NCBI GenBank assembly: GCA_023436205.1
Contig: JAEZKC010000112.1
Span: 1 to 60,223, forward strand
DNA from: Fibrobacterota bacterium
GTDB taxonomy: Bacteria > Fibrobacterota > Chitinivibrionia > Chitinivibrionales > Chitinispirillaceae
Reading direction: 5' to 3'
DNA: 60,223 bases
Part shown: positions 9,136 through 16,681 of the stretch, piece by piece
How the letters are laid out: each line of letters begins with the position of its first letter
Position numbering within the stretch: the stretch's first letter is position 1
Program-made: the position numbers and the translations under genes
The notes under the pieces: model-generated
The model's database searches: none
What the model was told of the DNA's origin: nothing
What the model saw: only the letters and a program-made list of their open reading frames with translations

Positions 9136-11910
9136 ATGAAAAGATATACAATTTCAGTTCTGCTCTGTTTTCTGGCCGTGGGTGTAATGGCCGGTCCTGA
9201 TAATAACCCCGTTTCTGCCGGAATGACTCAGGCAAGGAATGCGGGGGGAACATCACTGGATGCCGCTTTCGGTAATCCCGCTCTGCTTGGAGTTGAAAGA
9301 GTGCCCAGAGGGGGCTACTATGTGCTGCCAACCTCAGTCGCTTATTGGAGCGACAAACTGGCGCTTTCGCCTTTTTACCAGTATTGGAACATAACCGATC
9401 TCTCCAAAACTTCTGGTTTTATAACCAAGCTTTTTAATGAGAGCTTCAGGCTTGATGGATTGAGCACCACTGAGGTTTCAAAGAAGCTTACTCAGGAACT
9501 CAAGGGTGGAATCAGTCTCTATGCCGGGATGCGCACATCGCTTATGAGCGGCGCCACTCACGGTTTTGCACTTAATGTGCAGACCTCCATCGATCAGGAA
9601 CTCAGGATACCTGAAGGTATGCTGCTTCCCATCTTCTCTGAAACTGACGGACTACTGAGAGGAAACACCCTGGACTTTTCTGACCTGTACGTTAATGCCC
9701 TCTGGGCCACGGAGATCTCTGTCAAGCTGGGTCTTCCGGTTACCATTCCTGCTCTTCACGATCTTTTCAAACTCGACAGGGGAGCTGGCGGTATCGGTCT
9801 GAAGCTTATCATGGGGCATTCAATTCTGCGGGCCGAAGCGGAAGAAAACAGCCATCTCACATTTAATGAAAATACAAACAGCCTGGATGCAAGCGGAAAA
9901 GTCCATATTATGACCGCCGGTACGGGTTTCAGCGGAGAGTGGCGCTTTGATGACAACTTCGCCAGCAGTTTGCCACCGGTAAACGGTCAGGGTATCGGCT
10001 TTGACATTGGAGGTATTCTCTACAACGACAACCACTCGGTCTCCATTGATGTGGAAAACCTAGGACTTATTTTCTGGGGTGGTCAGGCATACGAGGTCGA
10101 TTATAGAATCGAAAAGCGCGACTTCGATATCATGACCTTGTTTGAGGATCTCGATTCCGCTTTCGATCGCAATCAGAACGAGTATTTGTCCGATGAACGC
10201 GACACTCTCAAACCAGTGAATTATTTCTTCACCTTTCTGCCGTTGTCGTTCAACATCGGTTATTCTTATCTGTATGATATGTCTACCAAAGAGGAATGGG
10301 CTTATCTGGCTAAATACGTGAGCGGTGGTGTCAATTACGAACAGCAACTGGTGAAAGGCCCCGGACGCACCTCCTACATTCCCAGGTTTACTCTGGGAGG
10401 TGAGGCGGGAGTGCTCAACGGATTTATGCCGGTCAGGCTGGGATTAATCTTTGGAGGATCTGAGACGGTGGCATCAGCTCTGGGGGGAAGCTTCAATTTT
10501 AAATATTTTTCTCTAGACGGATCATACAAGGCTTTGGGCAGCCCCATTTTTATTCCCCGCAGAGGTGCTGAGCTGGCCGCCGGGCTCTCCATTCGCTGGG
10601 GTATGTCTACCGATAAAGACAAGGATGGAATTCTTGACAAGGTTGACCAGTGCCCTGAAATACCTGAGGATTTCGACGGGTTTGAGGATGAGGACGGTTG
10701 CCCTGACTATGATAACGACAAGGATGAAATCCCCGATACACTCGATAAGTGTCCCATGGAGCCGGAAGACAAGGACAGCTTCCAGGATGAGGATGGCTGC
10801 CCCGATCTTGACAACGACGGCGATGGCATGCTTGATACAGTTGATCAGTGTCCTAATGAAGCTGAAGATTTCGACAGTTTCCAGGACGAGGATGGCTGCC
10901 CGGATTATGACAACGACAGTGACAGTGTGGCAGATACTGTTGACAAGTGTCCTCTTGAGCCTGAAGACAGGGACGGTTTTGAGGATGAGGACGGTTGTCC
11001 TGACTTCGATAACGATAAAGACAATATTCCCGATTCTGTGGATCAGTGCCCCAATTCACCGGAGGATTTCAATGGTGTTGAGGACGAGGATGGCTGCCCT
11101 GAGCTGGATGCCGATAAGGACGGCATTCACGACGGCATAGATCTGTGTCCCGATGAACCGGAGGATATGGACAATTTCGAAGACGGAGATGGCTGTCCTG
11201 ATCCGGATAATGATGGCGATAAAATCCTTGACAATGATGATGCCTGTCCCAATGTGGCCGAGGATTACGATGGCTTCGAGGATGAAAACGGCTGTCCTGA
11301 TCCTGATAACGACAAGGATGGTGTCTGTGAAGCTTGGGTGACCGAGCAGGGACTTGGTGACAAGTTTGCCGCCATTTGCAAGGGATCGGATCAGTGTCCG
11401 ACCGAACCTGAAACCATGAACGGTTACAAGGATGAGGATGGATGTCCCGATACACTGCTCAAGCCTTCCGAAAAGGAAACCAAGGAGCTCAATACCTCGC
11501 TTCGGGCTATCAATTTTAAGACCGGCAGCGCGGAACTGATGGATGTTTCCTATGCAGCGCTTGACTATGTTGTCAATTTTTTGAGGCAGTATCCTCACCT
11601 CAGGTACGAGATTCAGGGCCACACCGATTCTCAGGGTGCAGATGATTACAACCTGCTTCTTTCCGCTGCCAGAGCATCATCGGTGCGCGATTATCTGGTC
11701 GGTAAAGGAGTACCCGAAAGCAGTATTATTGCTATCGGGTACGGAGAGTCAGTTCCCATCGAGGACAACACCACGGCAGCCGGGCGTGCTTCCAACAGAC
11801 GCGTGGAGTTTGTGGTGATCGAAAGCGAAGATCAGTACAACAGCCTCAAGGCTCTGCAGGCGGAGCTCAAGGTGAAGATCGGAAAGGCCAAGATCAAAGG
11901 ATCAAGGTAA
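9136..11910 (+). CDS. OmpA-family protein with thrombospondin type 3 calcium-binding repeats
   Basis: The 924-residue protein has a signal peptide (MKRYTISVLLCFLAVGVMA), then about 460 residues rich in beta strands, probably an outer-membrane barrel. About eight thrombospondin-type-3 repeats follow (about 490-775; units such as DKDKDGILDKVDQCP and DNDGDGMLDTVDQCP), with acidic residues for Ca2+ and paired cysteines. The C-terminus (about 788-905) is an OmpA peptidoglycan-binding domain with INFKTGSAELMD and IQGHTDSQGADDYN. It should link the outer membrane to the cell wall through a calcium-stiffened stalk. GGGAGG lies before the ATG. It forms an operon with the two genes upstream. Confidence 0.93.
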   Translation: MKRYTISVLLCFLAVGVMAGPDNNPVSAGMTQARNAGGTSLDAAFGNPALLGVERVPRGGYYVLPTSVAYWSDKLALSPFYQYWNITDLSKTSGFITKLFNESFRLDGLSTTEVSKKLTQELKGGISLYAGMRTSLMSGATHGFALNVQTSIDQELRIPEGMLLPIFSETDGLLRGNTLDFSDLYVNALWATEISVKLGLPVTIPALHDLFKLDRGAGGIGLKLIMGHSILRAEAEENSHLTFNENTNSLDASGKVHIMTAGTGFSGEWRFDDNFASSLPPVNGQGIGFDIGGILYNDNHSVSIDVENLGLIFWGGQAYEVDYRIEKRDFDIMTLFEDLDSAFDRNQNEYLSDERDTLKPVNYFFTFLPLSFNIGYSYLYDMSTKEEWAYLAKYVSGGVNYEQQLVKGPGRTSYIPRFTLGGEAGVLNGFMPVRLGLIFGGSETVASALGGSFNFKYFSLDGSYKALGSPIFIPRRGAELAAGLSIRWGMSTDKDKDGILDKVDQCPEIPEDFDGFEDEDGCPDYDNDKDEIPDTLDKCPMEPEDKDSFQDEDGCPDLDNDGDGMLDTVDQCPNEAEDFDSFQDEDGCPDYDNDSDSVADTVDKCPLEPEDRDGFEDEDGCPDFDNDKDNIPDSVDQCPNSPEDFNGVEDEDGCPELDADKDGIHDGIDLCPDEPEDMDNFEDGDGCPDPDNDGDKILDNDDACPNVAEDYDGFEDENGCPDPDNDKDGVCEAWVTEQGLGDKFAAICKGSDQCPTEPETMNGYKDEDGCPDTLLKPSEKETKELNTSLRAINFKTGSAELMDVSYAALDYVVNFLRQYPHLRYEIQGHTDSQGADDYNLLLSAARASSVRDYLVGKGVPESSIIAIGYGESVPIEDNTTAAGRASNRRVEFVVIESEDQYNSLKALQAELKVKIGKAKIKGSR

Positions 11911-11939
11911 TTGTTGATTTTTGATTGATGATTGTTGAT
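11911..11939 (+). repeat. Heptanucleotide repeat array, family B
   Basis: Units TGTTGAT, TTTTGAT, TGATGAT and TGTTGAT start 1-2 bases after the TAA of the OmpA-type gene. The same array, nearly base for base, follows the stop of argS (28044-28082) in the same orientation relative to that gene. Part of it recurs at 12144-12153. Confidence 0.85.
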
Positions 11940-11943
11940 TATT

Positions 11944-12016
11944 CAGAGCCCCGACCGTAAGGAAGGGGTTTCTCTCATTTCAGAGCCCCGACCGTAAGGA
12001 AGGGGTTTCTCTCTTT
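11944..12016 (+). terminator. Two tandem copies of a 37-bp hairpin, probable terminator
   Basis: CAGAGCCCCGACCGTAAGG starts at 11944 and again at 11981. In each copy CCCC pairs with GGGG around GACCGTAAGGAA and is followed by TTTCTCTC. They lie just past the OmpA-type gene and probably end its transcript. The same CCCCGACCGT...AGGG core opens each unit of the 126-bp repeats. Confidence 0.6.
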
Positions 12017-12097
12017 TCGCATGTGTCATTTGAGTGCAAGATCCGGTGATGGCGTCAGACTATACCTCGACTGTCTGAGATGGTGGGAAACGGTTCC

Positions 12098-12275
12098 CCC
12101 GTTCCGCTCACCCAGAGCGTAGGTCCGCCGGAGCCGAAAGAGAATTGTTGATTGGCGGGATTATGCCGCTTGCACTCATGAGATAGTGTTGGTTTTAAAA
12201 TGGTACCCCCGTTCCGCTCATACTGCCTGTCCTTCGATTCCTATCGTAGGAGCGTAGGTCCGCCGAAGTCGAGTA
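12098..12275 (-). repeat. Two copies of the REP-like terminal hairpin
   Basis: Both carry AGCGTAGGTCCGCCGGAG or a close variant. The first (12098-12136) has lost its stem complementarity. The second (about 12210-12276) has 27 extra bases between the two arms but keeps AGTAT/ATACT complementarity. No gene is seen in 11911-12483. Confidence 0.7.
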
Positions 12276-12301
12276 TAATCCTTTCTACTGGGTACCAACG
12301 C

Positions 12302-12480
12302 GAAAGATCGGTTTATCAGGCAGTACCCCGACCGTCAGGGAGGGCACAGGTGTCACGATACAGACTCCTATTCGCCCATGCTTACGCATAGGGCTACTGC
12401 CAGAGTCGCCTCACGTGACTACAGATGATAACGGGATCAGGCAGTACCCCGACTGTTAAGGAGGGCACAGCTGCCGCGAT
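12302..12480 (+). repeat. One and a half units of the 126-bp repeat
   Basis: ATCAGGCAGTACCCCGACCG begins one unit and recurs at about 12438. The unit contains CGCCCATGCTTACGCATAGG, in which GCCCATGC can pair with GCATAGGGC. It is the same sequence as the array at 14985-15460, on the other side of the two genes at 12484-14873, so the pair of genes is flanked by direct repeats. Confidence 0.8.
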
Positions 12481-12483
12481 ATG

Positions 12484-14271
12484 TCAGCGACCCAACTTCA
12501 TATCGAAAGTCCCCCGATCAGAAAACAACGATGGTACTATCCAGGCCGGCTCGAACTGCTTTCTGTTTTTATCATACCCGATGTGATATTTACCGACTTT
12601 ACAATACCATTCGCTTGTAAGTACTTTATGAAATTGTATTCTCTGCTCTTGCAGCACATTGAGCTTTGCAACCGCATCGCTTAAAATCCGGGGGTCTTCA
12701 TCTTCAGGAAATTCATATTGAGAACTCAGAAATTCGGATAAAATTTTCATCTCATGCCCCGCAGTGGGGATCCTCTTCATCACTGAAGTATCAAACAACA
12801 GATCCAGATTATAACGAATATTCGCAAACACGGTATCTCCGTTCAACGGTTCCGGTTGGTTGCGCCACAGATAATTGAACAGCTTCGCATTTTGTTTATA
12901 GCCATAGGTAACAAGGGAACTGAGTGGCAAAGATATCTTCTTACCATGTTTTTTTTTATAGGCAGATAAGATGTCCTTTGCGATTACTGTATCCTGAATC
13001 TTTCCACCGTCGGAGCGGAACAACATACTCTGTAAAAGCTTGCGAACACCATTACCACCTGTCGAAGCGAGCTGAGGATCAACGCCGCTTGCCAACAGTA
13101 CTTTGACTACGTTGGCATACCCCTTTTCTACAGAGGTCATCAATGCGTTCTCCTTTTCCTCTTCTGTAAATTGCAGTTGAAGAAGGAATTTTACTATCTG
13201 CGCATCTCCGGCATCGGCAGCAAGGAACAGCGGCCCCTTTCCCTTAAATGTCAAAGAGAGAAAGAACTTCTCACCCATCTTTTTAAGAAACTTTTCAACA
13301 TTGGACAGATTTCTGGTGGTGATCGCGATGTAAAGCTCATCGCGATCGGAAAGTTCAGGTTTGATCTTTTGTGGATCATGCCACAGGAAAAAAGCGATGC
13401 ATTGCCAGTTGAAAGCTGCTAATTCCACTTGGTTACAACCTGTACCTCTGCGGATATCCAGCGGAGTTGAAAGATCCTGCCTTTTGCCGCCTTGACATCC
13501 TCCTCCGGTCGATCCCAATGGATCGGCTCCAAGTGCCAGAAGAGAATCGATGCTTTTCCTTGATTTGGCTCTATATGCCAGGCTTTTATTCAGTTCCATC
13601 TGCTTCTGAGCATTATTCAAGCGAGGCGGGATCTTTTTGCGAATTGTTGTATCACCAAGTGAGGATGCCAGTTTTTCAAGGAACAGATAATCATCCCACT
13701 CTGATGGCTCTATACCCGTATTGAGCAGCTTATGAGCAATCGAGAGCTTTGTTTTCTGATCATAGGTGTCATTGTAATGAAGAGACTGGAAAATATCCTT
13801 GCTGTAGGATGGGGGAGGGAGATTTGATAATAGAAAATCGACTATTTCCAGAGATGATCCTATGTAAATAGCATATGAAAGTGGTGATTTACGCTGCGCA
13901 GTACTTGACCAACTCCATGTTGTAACAAAACGATTGTGTTTCTTGGCCCATTTCAGAACCGGAAGCGAATTGGTTGACACTGCCAGTATTATCAAATGGT
14001 TATCATCTATTCCGGCACCATTGCTTAAAAGCAGGAATGTCAGAGAATCATTTCCCGATGCTGCGGCGATTGAGAGCGGACTCATCCCTGATTCGGTTTC
14101 CCAGGTAAGACTCATGCCGGATTCAATAGCGGATTTCACTTTCTGGTAATCACCGCGATACACCGCATTCAGAAAATCGGAGAAGAGGTCTGGTGATCCA
14201 CCCTGTTCGCCTGAAAATTGTCCGGAGCAGATTGAAACAGAAATAAACAGGAATACTAGAGCTGTTCTCAA
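12484..14271 (-). CDS. Exported ankyrin-repeat protein
   Basis: The 595-residue product has a signal peptide (about 1-17) and ankyrin-type repeats. They are clear at about 33-80 (AVYRGDYQKVKSAIESG, GMSPLSIAAASGNDSLTFLL) and about 310-410 (PLFLAADAGDAQIVKFLL, ALMTSVEKGYANVVKVLLAS). The C-terminus ends with a Tyr/Trp-containing domain I do not recognise. Ankyrin proteins bind partner proteins; the partner is unknown, though the gene overlapping its start (14268-14873) is a good guess. The ATG overlaps the previous stop by 4 bases. Direct copies of a 126-bp repeat flank the gene pair. Confidence 0.85.
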   Translation of the reverse strand: MRTALVFLFISVSICSGQFSGEQGGSPDLFSDFLNAVYRGDYQKVKSAIESGMSLTWETESGMSPLSIAAASGNDSLTFLLLSNGAGIDDNHLIILAVSTNSLPVLKWAKKHNRFVTTWSWSSTAQRKSPLSYAIYIGSSLEIVDFLLSNLPPPSYSKDIFQSLHYNDTYDQKTKLSIAHKLLNTGIEPSEWDDYLFLEKLASSLGDTTIRKKIPPRLNNAQKQMELNKSLAYRAKSRKSIDSLLALGADPLGSTGGGCQGGKRQDLSTPLDIRRGTGCNQVELAAFNWQCIAFFLWHDPQKIKPELSDRDELYIAITTRNLSNVEKFLKKMGEKFFLSLTFKGKGPLFLAADAGDAQIVKFLLQLQFTEEEKENALMTSVEKGYANVVKVLLASGVDPQLASTGGNGVRKLLQSMLFRSDGGKIQDTVIAKDILSAYKKKHGKKISLPLSSLVTYGYKQNAKLFNYLWRNQPEPLNGDTVFANIRYNLDLLFDTSVMKRIPTAGHEMKILSEFLSSQYEFPEDEDPRILSDAVAKLNVLQEQRIQFHKVLTSEWYCKVGKYHIGYDKNRKQFEPAWIVPSLFSDRGTFDMKLGR

Positions 14272-14873
14272 GGCGTCGCCTCGAAAATCATGATAATCCG
14301 GTTTTCTTCCAGTGCTTTCTTAAGAGTCGGATTATCTCGTCCACCGTTTTTATACAAATTTCTCATCTTCTGTTTTGTGAACGAAGCGTCGTAGCAGTAA
14401 ACATGCTCTGCATTCCAGGCTGCATCTTCTTCCAAAACAATTGTATCGACAAACACCGGTTTGTTTTCCAGAACAACTTTCCCCTGAGCCTCACTTAACC
14501 GCCTTGAGGTCCAGATTCCGATGGGATTGAGCGAATCAGAGGAGATATCCTCGACAACACTGACGTTGGCATAGCCGATTTTCTTATCAATGAGAACTTG
14601 GAAAGAGTCCGGCATCATATACAGTTTTTCGCTTATGATCAGAGAATCCTGCCCGCTTAGTTTGTTGACGAAAATAACTTTCTTGCCTGGAATGGGATGT
14701 TTGGGGTCTGAATATTCGGGGTTGTAAAACTGAGCATTTTCAGGTGTTTCGAGCCATACCTGTTTCACTGTTTGGTCATTGAAGTAGACTTTTACTGGCA
14801 ATATCCACATATACACTTCGACATCAGCAAATAGAGTGCAGGATATTATTAAAATACAGAACAATTGCCGCAT
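14268..14873 (-). CDS. Exported protein of unknown function, operon with ankyrin protein
   Basis: The 201-residue product begins with a short signal peptide (MRQLFCILIISCTLFADV). No family is recognised; it has no obvious catalytic motif and alternates hydrophobic and polar stretches as beta-rich periplasmic proteins do. AGGAGG lies 5-10 bases before the ATG. Its TGA overlaps the ATG of the ankyrin-repeat gene (ATGA, 14268-14271), so the two are translated together and likely form a pair in the periplasm or envelope. Confidence 0.75.
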   Translation of the reverse strand: MRQLFCILIISCTLFADVEVYMWILPVKVYFNDQTVKQVWLETPENAQFYNPEYSDPKHPIPGKKVIFVNKLSGQDSLIISEKLYMMPDSFQVLIDKKIGYANVSVVEDISSDSLNPIGIWTSRRLSEAQGKVVLENKPVFVDTIVLEEDAAWNAEHVYCYDASFTKQKMRNLYKNGGRDNPTLKKALEENRIIMIFEATP

Positions 14874-14984
14874 GGGACCTCCTTATCGGAAACAGTGAAG
14901 GATGAGAACGGTACTCATAAGTTGCTTATGATTCTGTCGTAACAAACGCAGACCCTTAATATAATTCTGAAACGTGGCAATAGA

Positions 14985-15460
14985 CAGTAGTCCGACCGTC
15001 AGGGAAGGCACAGGTGCCACAATACATGCTTAGATTCGCCCATGCTTACGCATAGGGCTACTGCCAGAGCCGCCCCTCGTGACTACAGATGATACCGATA
15101 GGGTATCAGGCAGTACCCCGACGGTCAGGGAGGCACGGATGCCACGATTAGGGTAGAGAGCGCCCATGCTTACGCATAGGGCTACTGCCAGAGCTGCCCC
15201 TCGTGACTACAGGTGATAACGATAGGGTATCAGGCAGTACCCCGACTGTTAAGGAGGGCACAGGTGTCCCGATGCAGACCCATATTCGCCCATGCTTACG
15301 CATAGGGCTACTGCCAGAGCTGCCCCTCGTGACTACAGATGATAACGGTAGGGTATCAGGCAGTACCCCGACTGTTAAGGAGGGCACAGGTGTCCCGATG
15401 CAGACTCATATTCGCCCATGCTTATGCTATGGCTACTGTCGGAAGCGTCCTCTCGCGGCC
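14985..15460 (+). repeat. Array of about four 126-bp tandem repeats
   Basis: The marker CGCCCATGCTTACGCATAGG starts at 15037, 15161 and 15287, with a diverged copy at 15413; the steps are 124, 126 and 126 bases. Each unit also holds CAGTACCCCGAC, CTACTGCCAGAG and CTCGTGACTACAG. Two short inverted repeats lie in each unit (GCCCATGC/GCATAGGGC and CCCCGAC...AGGGAGGG). Because 126 is divisible by 3, frames stay open, but no start or codon pattern argues for coding. Confidence 0.9.
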
Positions 15461-15463
15461 AAT

Positions 15464-15828
15464 TCAGGGTTTGAAAACTTTCAATTTCAAATCCTTGATT
15501 GGTTTGAAATGCTTGATGTTAGATGAGCATAGGGGGAGATTGTTTTCTGTTGCGGTTGCCGTAATCAGAGCATCTGTACAGGATACCCCGTGCGATAAGG
15601 CATATTCTTCGACATAAATTGATGCGCGATGACCGATGTTTGCAGTCAGGGTGAGGAACTGCGTGAGGAAATCTTTGGTAAATGCATGCTGCTGCTTGCT
15701 TGTGGATCTCTGCAGAAGTTCCATGTAGGACACTATGGAAAGGTACTCTCTGGTGCACTTTCAGTAAGAGATGCGACCTTGTGATTTCCTCTCTGAACCC
15801 AAATGAACATGTCCGTATCAAAGAGCAT
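15464..15828 (-). pseudogene. vapC: Frameshifted VapC-type PIN-domain toxin
   Basis: The reading frame opens with MLFDTDMFIWVQRGN, the typical VapC N-terminus with its first catalytic Asp. It continues in another frame from VSYMELLQRSTSKQQHAF through IYVEEYALSHGVSCTDALI to CSSNIKHFKPIKDL, the typical second half with the later acidic residues. The shift is near 15745-15750, where removing one base would restore E-x-YLSIVSYMELLQ. Total length (365 bases) is not a multiple of 3. VapC toxins are Mg-dependent RNases acting on tRNA or rRNA. It is probably inactive, unless the shift is a sequencing error. Confidence 0.85.
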
Positions 15829-15921
15829 CGTAGCGCCCTTTGCGGGATCTTCCATATTATCGCTAACAGGCTTTTTCTCCTCTTTTTTCATGCCGAAAAA
15901 GGGATGCTCGCTGACCTTCAT
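15818..15921 (-). pseudogene. vapB: Broken VapB-type antitoxin remnant
   Basis: MKVSEHPFFGMKKEE is the typical C-terminal half of small VapB antitoxins paired with this VapC type. The expected ending RKGRYDAL plus stop is present but in a different frame, so a base is missing near 15845-15850. The N-terminal half is absent: stops lie just upstream in frame. The stop of the antitoxin overlaps the VapC ATG by 11 bases, the usual layout of intact pairs. Both genes are therefore damaged independently. Confidence 0.75.
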
Positions 15922-16440
15922 TCCTCCGGACGCTCCACTGGGGATATTTTAGGATCATTTTATTTACTCTATGTCTCTTTTATTGAGAGTGAGTTGAAGC
16001 TTTTCTTTTACAGTCTAGAAGGTTTTCTGAGGGGGTTCCTTGTTTTGTTTCTTAGACTGGAAATCACCTCTCAAGGTATAAGGGGGCTGCATGAACTATC
16101 AATATTTGGTAAAACAATTTTTCGTAAGGAGTATTTTCAGTATCGATGGGAAAATACAATCATTTTCAAATATTTTGGCTGGCCCATTTGGGGTATAGTT
16201 GTTAAATATAGAAATTATTTCGCATCAATAGGTTTGGTTAATAGTTTGTATCTCAATGATTTTAGGACAGCAAACAGAGCTATTTACGTTTTTGCAAAGG
16301 ATAAGGCCTATTATATTGAGGATGAAACAGCTTCGTATTTAAAAAGACTACCGCCATTACCAAACGAAGAAAATATCAATGAAACTATTTTTAATGTAAG
16401 CGTGGATGTGCCGAATGTTACACTCAATCACGAAGTTTAA
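15903..16440 (+). CDS. Hypothetical protein, possibly a remnant in an AT-rich patch
   Basis: An open frame runs from at least 15682, but its first part is antisense to the vapBC remnant. Only the part after about 15950 looks like protein, with a hydrophobic segment (FYLLYVSFIE...LEGFLRGFLVLFLRL) and a charged C-terminus with FAKDKAYYIEDETASYL. ATG 15903 is the first usable start but has no good ribosome site. Base composition is clearly more AT-rich than the flanks, which suggests foreign origin. No family is recognised, and it may be a truncated gene. Confidence 0.35.
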
Positions 16441-16681
16441 TTGAAATTGAGAGTTTGGAAGGAATTTACATTTTTATATAGACTATTCAGCTATCCAAGA
16501 GACCATAGATGGTTTTCGTCTAGAATTTGTTTCAAAGAGTAAAGATGTAAATGCCAATTTGATGTTGGATGATAATTCAATTTGTGGGCCTGTTACAAAA
16601 TAAGGATAACTATGACCAGCTGCGTTCCGATAAGCCGGCAAATTGAAGGTTCTTGTTAAAAGATGTGCATAACTTTACACA
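16441..16681 (+). other. AT-rich gap with a possible coding remnant
   Basis: A frame at 16451-16603 reads YIDYSAIQETIDGFRLEF and ends with CGPVTK and a stop. It has no start codon and its codon pattern is protein-like, so it may be the tail of a broken gene, perhaps continuing the ORF that ends at 16440. The rest shows nothing recognisable. Confidence 0.3.

Noticed and set aside
10565..11622. Long ORFs in other frames over the OmpA-type gene
   Set aside because: They are shadows of the regular Asp-rich, calcium-binding repeats and have no start signals or sensible composition.
14985..15617. ORFs and a possible CRISPR or integron array
   Set aside because: The whole 126-bp unit repeats, so there are no unique spacers; no integrase, cas gene or cassette ORF with attC-like ends is nearby. 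The frames stay open only because 126 is a multiple of 3.
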